The notes beneath the pieces were generated by a model that saw nothing but the letters and a program-made list of their open reading frames with translations, ran no database searches and was not told where the DNA came from. Below are positions 34,356-41,052 of a stretch of DNA of 64,000 nucleotides, piece by piece. Numbering within the stretch: position 1 is the first letter of the stretch; each line of letters opens with the position of its first letter. This DNA is from Mycobacterium shigaense (GTDB lineage: Bacteria; Actinomycetota; Actinomycetes; Mycobacteriales; Mycobacteriaceae): positions 2,604,001 through 2,668,000 of the forward strand of contig NZ_AP018164.1 of assembly GCF_002356315.1 (NCBI RefSeq). The letters are read 5' to 3'. Both the position numbers and the translations under genes were made by a program.

Positions 34356-34781
34356 ATGAAGCTCAACGACGCCGCACGAGATCTCATCGGCACGGGTGCG
34401 GATGCCACGCTGGTCACCATCAATCCCGACGGCAGCCCCCAGGTCAGCGTCGTATGGCTCGCCTTGCGGTCGACGCCCGACGGGGACGAACTCGTCAGCG
34501 CCCACCTCTCCGAGCACAAGAAGGTCCGCAACGTCCGCACCGATCCGCGCGTCGCCGTGACCATCCTGTCGCTCGATGCGGCCGGCAAGGGCATCCGGCC
34601 CTACCTCTCGATCACCGGGACCGCCCGGATCACCGCGGGCGGCGCCCCGGAGCTGCTCACGGAACTCAACCCCATCCTCGGGGACCCGAACCTGAAGTTC
34701 CCGCCGGACGACGCACCGCCGGGATATCTCACCCACATCCGCATCGACAAGGTCGGAGGCGTCGGGCCGTGGGCCGGGTGA
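34356..34781 (+). CDS. PPOX-class split-barrel F420/flavin-binding protein
   Basis: A 141-residue split beta-barrel protein of the PPOX-class F420-dependent family (Rv1155 type). Characteristic segments: an N-terminal helix (LNDAARDLIGTGADATLVTINPDG), VSVVWLALRS, the SAHLSEHKKVRNVRTDPRVAVTI cofactor-binding region and a C-terminal YLTHIRIDKVGG strand. These bind coenzyme F420, flavin or heme. ATG 34356 is chosen because the upstream frame to 34209 is Arg/Ser/Pro-rich. It ends 52 bases before the molybdopterin oxidoreductase, in the same direction. Confidence 0.85.
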   Translation: MKLNDAARDLIGTGADATLVTINPDGSPQVSVVWLALRSTPDGDELVSAHLSEHKKVRNVRTDPRVAVTILSLDAAGKGIRPYLSITGTARITAGGAPELLTELNPILGDPNLKFPPDDAPPGYLTHIRIDKVGGVGPWAG

Positions 34782-34802
34782 CCACGAGGTTTTGACACTT
34801 CC

Positions 34803-34817
34803 GCTACCGGCGGTAGC
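34803..34817. promoter_or_regulatory. 15-bp palindrome GCTACCG-G-CGGTAGC upstream of the molybdopterin oxidoreductase
   Basis: A perfect 7-bp inverted repeat with one central base, 17 bases before ATG 34834. A TTGACA at 34792-34797 immediately precedes it, a -35-like element, and TACAGT at 34822-34827 is -10-like, although their spacing (24) is too long for a standard promoter. The position would let a dimeric regulator block transcription. Confidence 0.55.
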
Positions 34818-34833
34818 GCAATACAGTGAGTGG

Positions 34834-37077
34834 ATGGCACCCGGCGAAGACGGCACGCACCTACGCACATGCCCACTGTGTGAAGCCATGTGCGGCTTGG
34901 AGATTCAGGTCGAGGGCGGTCAGGTTGCCGGCATTCGCGGCAACCGCGCCGACGTGTGGAGCCGCGGACACCTGTGCCCCAAGGGTGTCTCGCTGGGCGC
35001 CGTGCACCACGACCCCGACCGCATTCGCCGGCCGATGATCAAGGTCGACGGGAACTGGCAGGAAGCCAGCTGGGACGCGGCATTTCGCCGGTGCACTGAA
35101 TTGCTGACCCCGGTCATCGAGAAGTACGGCATCGGCGCGGTCACCGCCTACACCGGCAACCCGCTGGCGCACTCGTTCTCCCTGGCTCGTTATGCCGGTG
35201 TGCTGATGGGGATGTCCGGGATGCCGGTCACGTACTCGCCGGGCACGGTGGACCAGTGGCCGAAGAACCTGTCCTCGCATCTGATGTACGGCCTGTGGTG
35301 GAACTTCCCGGTGCCCGACATCGAGCGCACCGACCTGATCGTCATCATGGGCGCCAACCCTGCGGCCTCGCAAGGCTCGCTGCTGGCCGCGCCTGACGTG
35401 ATGGGCCTGCTCGCCAGGATTCGCCAACGCGGCAAGGTGATTGTGATCGACCCCGTGCGCACCCAGACCGCCGCGCAGGCCGACGAGTGGCTGCCCATCG
35501 TGCCGGGCACCGACGCGGCGCTGCTGCTGGCCGTCGCCCACACCCTCTTCGAGGAGAACCTGGTCAACGCCGGGCCACATGTCAACGGGATCGACACGAT
35601 GCGCCGGGTCGCCGCGGACTGGCCACCGGAGCGGGTCAGCGCCGTCACCGGCATCGACGAAGACCGCATTCGCCGGCTCGCCCGCGAACTGGCCGGCACG
35701 CAGAGATCGGTGGTGTACGGGCGAATCGGGTTGTGCAATCAAGAGTTTGGCAGTCTGGCCAGCTGGCTGGTAGACGTGATCAACATCTTGACCGGGCATT
35801 TCGACACCCCGGGTGGCGCCATGTTCCCCAAACCCGCGGCCTGGTCGATCACCACCCAGCCGCTGCCCGGGTTGGAGGGCGGGCTGGCGGAATTCGGTCG
35901 CTGGCACACCCGGGTCCGCGGCGCCAAAGAGGTTCTCGGACAGGCTCCGGTCTCCTGCTTGACCGAGGAGATCGCCACCCCCGGCGACGGGCAGCTCAAG
36001 GCGCTGATCACCGTCGCAGGTAACCCGGTGTTGTCCACGCCGGGCGGGGACAAGCTCGACGAGGTGCTCCCGATGCTGGAAGCGATGATCTCGGTCGACC
36101 TGTGGCTCAACGAAACCACGCGGCACGCCGACGTGATCCTGCCCGGGCTGTCGCCGCTCGAGCAGCCGCACCATGACGACCTGATCCTGCTGTTTGCGAT
36201 TCACAGCATCGCGAATTACTCCGCTCCGGTGTTCGACCCGGGCGAGCGCCCGCACGAATGGGAGATCCTGATCCGGCTGACCGGCCTGTGCACCGGCACG
36301 CCGGCCGAGGACGTCGACGTCGCGGCCATCGACGATGGCTTTTTCGACTACCTCGCGTTCACCCGGGGAGTCGACGGGGCCGAGATCCGCAAACTCTACG
36401 AGCGGGGCGGCCCGGAGCGGATGCTCGACCTGACGCTGCGGACGGGACCCTTCGGGGACCAGTACGGCCAGAACCCCGGCGGCCTCACGCTCGACCTGCT
36501 CAAGGCCAACCCGAACGGCATCGACTTCGGGCCGATGGTGCCGCAGCTACCCGACATCCTGGACACGCCCGACAAGAAGATCCGCCTGGCGCCGCAATAC
36601 CTGCTCGACGACCTGCCCCGGCTGGCCGCCCGCCTGCAACGCCCCGCCGAGCCGCTGGTGCTGGTGAGCCGGCGACACCTGCGCTCGAACAACACGTGGC
36701 TGCACAACGTGCCCGCCCTGATGAAGGGCAAGGATCGCTGCACCCTGCTCATTCACCCCGACGACGCGGCGCGGTGCGGGATCTCCGACGACGACGTCGT
36801 CACGGTGAAATCCGAGGCCGGCGAAATCAAGGTGCCCGTCGAAATCACCGACGCGATCAAACCCGGCGTGGTGTCGATGCCACATGGCTGGGGACACGGC
36901 CGGCCGGGCACCCGGCTGTCGGTGGCCAACGGCTCGCCCGGGGTCAACACCAATGCGCTGTCCCTGCCGATGTTTGTCGACGAGCCGTCCGGAAACGGTG
37001 CCCTCAACGGGATCCCGGTGACCGTCATCGGCGACCAGACCCGCTTCCCGGCCGCGACACCCGCTGGTGTGCAATAA
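34834..37077 (+). CDS. Molybdopterin-dependent oxidoreductase (formate dehydrogenase/nitrate-reductase-like)
   Basis: A 747-residue bis-MGD molybdoenzyme. The N-terminal [4Fe-4S] site is CPLCEAMCG with a fourth Cys in HLCPKG. Further segments include YTGNPLAHSFSL, GANPAASQGS and the C-terminal molybdopterin-binding barrel (RHLRSNNTWLHNVP, HPDDAARCG, MPHGWGHGRPG). No small iron-sulfur or membrane subunit lies nearby, so electrons probably pass to a soluble carrier. Start ATG 34834 follows the palindrome. The physiological substrate is unknown; stand-alone family members are common in mycobacteria. Confidence 0.88.
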   Translation: MAPGEDGTHLRTCPLCEAMCGLEIQVEGGQVAGIRGNRADVWSRGHLCPKGVSLGAVHHDPDRIRRPMIKVDGNWQEASWDAAFRRCTELLTPVIEKYGIGAVTAYTGNPLAHSFSLARYAGVLMGMSGMPVTYSPGTVDQWPKNLSSHLMYGLWWNFPVPDIERTDLIVIMGANPAASQGSLLAAPDVMGLLARIRQRGKVIVIDPVRTQTAAQADEWLPIVPGTDAALLLAVAHTLFEENLVNAGPHVNGIDTMRRVAADWPPERVSAVTGIDEDRIRRLARELAGTQRSVVYGRIGLCNQEFGSLASWLVDVINILTGHFDTPGGAMFPKPAAWSITTQPLPGLEGGLAEFGRWHTRVRGAKEVLGQAPVSCLTEEIATPGDGQLKALITVAGNPVLSTPGGDKLDEVLPMLEAMISVDLWLNETTRHADVILPGLSPLEQPHHDDLILLFAIHSIANYSAPVFDPGERPHEWEILIRLTGLCTGTPAEDVDVAAIDDGFFDYLAFTRGVDGAEIRKLYERGGPERMLDLTLRTGPFGDQYGQNPGGLTLDLLKANPNGIDFGPMVPQLPDILDTPDKKIRLAPQYLLDDLPRLAARLQRPAEPLVLVSRRHLRSNNTWLHNVPALMKGKDRCTLLIHPDDAARCGISDDDVVTVKSEAGEIKVPVEITDAIKPGVVSMPHGWGHGRPGTRLSVANGSPGVNTNALSLPMFVDEPSGNGALNGIPVTVIGDQTRFPAATPAGVQ

Positions 37078-37233
37078 CTTTCGTGCATGATTGTTCGATT
37101 GCTCAGCGGGCAGTGAAGTTGGTTTCAACCACCGGTTCGCGGGCGATTGTGGCGCGACGAAAGTTCGGCGCCGACTGTGTTTTAGTTCACCTTGGCCGCG
37201 CCCCTGAACCATCACGCCGAGTCAGTCGTGGCC

Positions 37234-38346
37234 ATGGACATGACTGTAACAACCTTTTCGGGGTCCGCGACCCAGAATGCACACGCCAGCCGCGGCGCAC
37301 CGCACATCGCCGGCAGCGCGGTGGCGTTCACAACCAACAGACACACCCAGGACGAGGTGGCAAGCGAACTCACGCAGTTCGCCGAGCCGGGGTTTCTGCG
37401 ATTCGCCGAAACAGCCGGCGTCGAAAACCGTAGCTTGGCGCTGCCGCTGTCGCGCTATTCGAAGATGAGCGGTTTCACCGAAGCCAACGATGCCTACCTG
37501 CAGGTCGCTGTTGACCTGGGTGAGCGGGCCATCCGGAAAGCGCTCGCGGCGGCGAACATTCAACCGCAGGAGGTCGACACCATCGTAATGGTGTCGAGCA
37601 CGGGAATCGCGGTGCCGACCGTCGACGCTCGGCTGATGTCGCGGGTGGGATTCCGCCCGGATATCAAGCGGGTCCCCCTGTTTGGCCTCGGTTGCGTGGC
37701 GGGTGCGGCCGGTCTGGCCCGTGTCTACGACTATCTGCACGGCTACCCGGGGGATGTCGCTGTGCTGCTGTCGGTAGAGCTGTGCTCGCTCACCCTTCAG
37801 CGGGACGACTTCTCGGTGCCCGCGCTCATTGGCGTGTCGCTGTTCGGCGACGGGGCGGCCGCGGTGGTTGTCACCGGGGCCCACCGGCCTCCGTCCCCGC
37901 CCCGCCGAGTCAAGGGCCCCCGCATCCTGGCGACACGCAGCCGGGTGATTCCCGAAACGGTCGACGTCATGGGCTGGAACGTCGGCTCTAGCGGGTTCCA
38001 GCTCGTCATGTCCCGGGACGTGCCGAAGATGGCCGACGACTACCTGCGGGCCGAGGTCGACAGCTTCCTGGCCGGCCACGGTTTGTCCGTCGCCGACATC
38101 GCGACGTGGGTCTGTCATCCCGGGGGCCCGAAGGTGCTGGACGCGATCGAGAACGCCATCGGGCTGCCACCCGAAGCGGTGATGCACAGCCGAGATTCCA
38201 TGCGCGACAACGGCAACATCTCGTCCGCCTCGGTGCTCGATGTGTTGCGCCGGACCCTCGCCGAGCCGCTGGCCGACGGCGCCTTCGGCATAATGCTGGC
38301 GATGGGTCCCGGATTCAGCTTCGAGCTACTGCTGCTGCAGTGGTGA
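37234..38346 (+). CDS. Type III polyketide synthase (chalcone/stilbene synthase-like)
   Basis: A 370-residue type III PKS from ATG 37234, or 384 from 37192 upstream. The catalytic triad is visible: Cys in GLGCVAGA, His in WVCHPGGPKV and Asn in DNGNISSAS, the standard thiolase-fold arrangement. Mycobacterial relatives (PKS10, PKS11, PKS18) make alkylpyrones or alkylresorcinols from long-chain acyl-CoA and malonyl-CoA. The next gene, 6 bases after, is an ICMT-like methyltransferase, an arrangement seen in phenolic-lipid operons. The product is likely a methylated phenolic or pyrone lipid (inference). Confidence 0.9.
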   Translation: MDMTVTTFSGSATQNAHASRGAPHIAGSAVAFTTNRHTQDEVASELTQFAEPGFLRFAETAGVENRSLALPLSRYSKMSGFTEANDAYLQVAVDLGERAIRKALAAANIQPQEVDTIVMVSSTGIAVPTVDARLMSRVGFRPDIKRVPLFGLGCVAGAAGLARVYDYLHGYPGDVAVLLSVELCSLTLQRDDFSVPALIGVSLFGDGAAAVVVTGAHRPPSPPRRVKGPRILATRSRVIPETVDVMGWNVGSSGFQLVMSRDVPKMADDYLRAEVDSFLAGHGLSVADIATWVCHPGGPKVLDAIENAIGLPPEAVMHSRDSMRDNGNISSASVLDVLRRTLAEPLADGAFGIMLAMGPGFSFELLLLQW

Positions 38347-38352
38347 GGGGGC

Positions 38353-38862
38353 ATGACGATGTATTACTACCTGTTCATCCTCGCAATCGGCGCTGAACGC
38401 CTCGTCGAGCTCGCGGTCGCTCAGCGTAACGCCGCTTGGTCGTTTGCCCACGGCGGCAAGGAGTTCGGCCGCGACCACTACCCGGCAATGGTGACTATGC
38501 ACGCACTGCTGCTGGTTTCCTGCGTCGTCGAGGTCTGGTCGTTGCACCGGCCGTTCCTGCCTTGGCTGGGCTGGCCAATGGTGGTTCTCGTCGCGCTGAG
38601 CACCGTTGTCCGTTGGTCGTGCGTCGCCGTGCTTGGCCGACACTGGAATCCGCGCCTCATCGTGATCCCGGGTGCGGAACTGGTTCGGCGCGGGCCTTAC
38701 CGCTGGTTGCATCACCCGAACTACACCGCGGTCGCGGTGGAGGTGGCCGCGCTCCCGCTGGTCCACTCGGCGTGGCTCACGGCCATCGCGTTCGGCATCG
38801 CTAACGCCTTGGTGCTCAACGTCAGGATTCGCGCTGAGAACGCGGCGCTGGGGTACGCCTGA
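38353..38862 (+). CDS. ICMT-like membrane methyltransferase
   Basis: A 169-residue integral membrane protein of the isoprenylcysteine carboxyl methyltransferase/phospholipid methyltransferase family. Four to five hydrophobic helices are visible, and the C-terminal motif GPYRWLHHPNYTAV binds S-adenosylmethionine. In several actinobacteria such an enzyme follows a type III PKS and O-methylates the resorcinol product; here the spacing of 6 bases supports the same pairing. ATG 38353 is preceded by a GGGGGC sequence close to the PKS stop. No other methyltransferase is near. Confidence 0.85.
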   Translation: MTMYYYLFILAIGAERLVELAVAQRNAAWSFAHGGKEFGRDHYPAMVTMHALLLVSCVVEVWSLHRPFLPWLGWPMVVLVALSTVVRWSCVAVLGRHWNPRLIVIPGAELVRRGPYRWLHHPNYTAVAVEVAALPLVHSAWLTAIAFGIANALVLNVRIRAENAALGYA

Positions 38863-38871
38863 GCCGGCAGA

Positions 38872-39726
38872 TCACGGCGCGATGGGCCGGTTGGTCCATT
38901 CGCGGTCGGCCCGGCGTGTCGAGCGGAACCAACCGCCCGCCGCGCCGGTGCCGCCGTCGGTCGGGATCGTGTGACCGGTGACGAAGGCGGACAGATCGGA
39001 TGCAAGGAACAAGATCACGCTCGCCTGGTCCTCGGGTAAGCCCATGCGCCCCAACGGAACCCACTGCGGCCACTGCTCCTGTTCCTCGGCAGACAGCCAT
39101 TTCGAGTAAGGCACCTGCAGGGATTCGGTGACGTCGGGACCGATCCCGTTGACCCGCACGCCGTCGCGGCCCACCTGAACCGCGAGGCTGCGGGTGAAAT
39201 GAATGACGGCCGCCTTGAACGCGGCGTAGACCGGATCTTCGGGGTAGCCGCGTAGGCCTTCGACGGACGAGACATTCACAATTGCGCCGCCGCGTTGGCC
39301 GACCATCGCGGGCAGGAATGCGTGGGTGACCAGGAAAACATGATGCAGATTGATGTGGTAGAGCTCATTCCACAATTGCGGGTCGGTGTCGACGAAATTG
39401 CCGGGGTGCCGCAGCCAATGGCCGACGTTGTTCACCAGCACGTCGACCCGGCCGAACCGATCCAGCACCACGCGCGCCAAGTCGGCGACCTGATCGGCCT
39501 CGCGGACATCGACGGGCACCGGCAGCCCCGCGCCGCCCGACGCCGCGATGTCGTCGGCCACCCGCTGTGCCAGGCCGCGGTCGATATCGGCGACGACCAC
39601 CCGCGCGCCGTGCAGCGCGAAAAGCTTTGCCGTCGCGGCGCCGATGCCGCCGCCGCCACCGGTCACCACCGCGACCCGCCCGGCCAATAGCCGGCCGGCG
39701 TGCGTTGCCTGCTCCATGGCCAACAT
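38872..39726 (-). CDS. SDR oxidoreductase
   Basis: A 284-residue short-chain dehydrogenase. The cofactor turn is TGGGGGIGAAT, with NNVGHW in place of NNAG and an intact Ser/YxxxK set (NVSSVEG and YAAFK). The C-terminus has the DQASVILFLASDLSAFVTG segment usual for 3-oxoacyl reductase-like SDRs. ATG 39717 is an alternative start. It is convergent with the ICMT gene, 9 bases apart, and divergent from the broken esterase. The substrate is unknown. Confidence 0.87.
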   Translation of the reverse strand: MLAMEQATHAGRLLAGRVAVVTGGGGGIGAATAKLFALHGARVVVADIDRGLAQRVADDIAASGGAGLPVPVDVREADQVADLARVVLDRFGRVDVLVNNVGHWLRHPGNFVDTDPQLWNELYHINLHHVFLVTHAFLPAMVGQRGGAIVNVSSVEGLRGYPEDPVYAAFKAAVIHFTRSLAVQVGRDGVRVNGIGPDVTESLQVPYSKWLSAEEQEQWPQWVPLGRMGLPEDQASVILFLASDLSAFVTGHTIPTDGGTGAAGGWFRSTRRADREWTNRPIAP

Positions 39727-39814
39727 CTTCGAGCATCGGGGGCGATTCCGGCAGCACCCGCGCCGAAATCAGGCGCCGTGACCACCCACGTTTTTCGGCG
39801 ATAAACCGCGAAAA

Positions 39815-39824
39815 CCAATATTGG
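39815..39824. promoter_or_regulatory. 10-bp palindrome CCAATATTGG
   Basis: A perfect palindrome in the 181-base divergent region between the SDR (start 39726) and the broken esterase (start about 39908). An A/T-rich neighbourhood with a TTTTTCGGCG and CGCGAAAA pair lies just before it. It may be a promoter element or operator; no regulator is adjacent. Confidence 0.3.
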
Positions 39825-39907
39825 GCATGAACTTGCCTCGAGTTTTGTGCCGCCCCTGCAGGGTATTCGGGTGTTCCGGGACCAACACCGTTACTCAGAG
39901 AGATGGT

Positions 39908-40673
39908 ATGCGGCGTATTCACCATCGACACAGTCCGCAATCCCTTGCGGTCTCGGTGGCCAGTCGACTGCTCGTGAAGAACGTCGTGCGCGCCTGGGCG
40001 CTGCAGCCGAATTTGAATTGGCCCTTCGCCATGTCGATGGCCTCGCGCGCTTGGTGCCCCGGTTCGGATCGCCGGCCGCGATCGAGCAGGTGCGGCTGGA
40101 ACATTGTCGCGCGGAGTGGGTTCGTGCGCCCGGCACGTCGCCGACGCGCGCGATCCTCTACCTCCATGGCGGCGCATTCCTGACCTGCGGCATCAACACT
40201 CACCGCGCCTTGGCATGCCGCTTGTCGAAGGCAGCCGATGCCGGAGTGCTCGTCGTCGGATACCGAAAGTTGCCGTCGCATCAGATCATTGACGCGATAG
40301 ACGACGGAATATCCGGGCTGCGCTGGTTGCTGCAACGCGGTTACGACGACCAGGTGGTCGTCGTCGGCGATTCGGCCGGCGGCTATCTGGCCTTCATGAC
40401 CGCCCTCGCCGCCATCGGGTCGAAGGTCGCCTCGCCGGCCGGTATCGCCACCATCTCGCCTTTCACCGATGCCGACCCGTCCCGGAAACTCAAGCACCCG
40501 AACGCGCGCAAGTGCTCGATGTTTACCGCGGGGGCCCTGTCGATCTTCTCCCGATACCTTGACTGGCGGCCGACATTTTGCCCGAGGGCCGGCGGGCCCT
40601 ACGCTACATCGGGGACTTCGTCAAAGGGCTGACCGCCAGACACGACATGGCCGCCGTCCGCCAGCCGGCTTAG
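39908..40673 (+). pseudogene. LipX-type alpha/beta hydrolase, frameshifted with internal deletion
   Basis: A hormone-sensitive-lipase-like esterase. The normal N-terminus (MRRIHHRHSPQSLAVSVASR through NLNWPFA) reads from ATG 39908. A one-base shift near 40030 moves to RLVPRFGSPAAIEQV. The oxyanion motif HGGAFLTCG and nucleophile GDSAGGYL follow intact. After SRYLDWR (about 40570) roughly 100 residues including the catalytic Asp and His region are deleted, and a third frame resumes with ILPEGRRALRYIGDFVKGL to a stop at 40671-40673. It is non-functional. Confidence 0.8.
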
Positions 40674-40705
40674 CGTCGAGGCCCGAAACACCCTGCCCCG
40701 CAGCG

Positions 40706-40921
40706 CTACTGACGGAGTTCGTCGAATTCCGGATCGATCAGTACCGTCTCGCGTTGCTCCTGCCAGTCGGAAACGGTTGCCTCCAACGGCACGTCGGCCG
40801 CGTCGAGTCGCGGAATGACGTGTTCGGCACGATCGAACGCCGCATCGCCGGCCGCCCGGTGTTGCTCTACTGCATCGGCAATGGGCACGTCGTCAGGGAA
40901 TTCGCCGTCGGTGTCAGCCAT
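40706..40921 (-). CDS. Small acidic conserved hypothetical protein, 71 aa
   Basis: A 71-residue strongly acidic protein, rich in Asp and Glu, starting at ATG 40921 with a helical centre (VEQHRAAGDAAFDRAEHVI) and the ending LIDPEFDELRQ. No Cys, signal peptide or membrane segment. Reading-frame quality is good. It is divergent from the FHA-ABC gene at 41053. The function is unknown. Confidence 0.65.
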   Translation of the reverse strand: MADTDGEFPDDVPIADAVEQHRAAGDAAFDRAEHVIPRLDAADVPLEATVSDWQEQRETVLIDPEFDELRQ

Positions 40922-41052
40922 GGACGGCCGGTTACCCGCGACGCCGTCGTCAAAAACGGACTGGCGCAGCGCGCGTCGTCAGGCCCCGGTGGTCGCCAGT
41001 TTTTGACGAGCAGTCCCCCTAAAAGGGCGCCGATGCCGTTAGTGTTGGCCGA

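Noticed and set aside
37120..37131. TGGTT-TC-AACCA inverted repeat before the PKS gene
   Set aside because: Only five-base arms in GC-rich DNA; too short to claim as an operator.
41003..41045. TTGACG plus TAGTGT promoter before the FHA-ABC gene
   Set aside because: The two elements are about 31 bases apart, far from the usual 17-base spacing.
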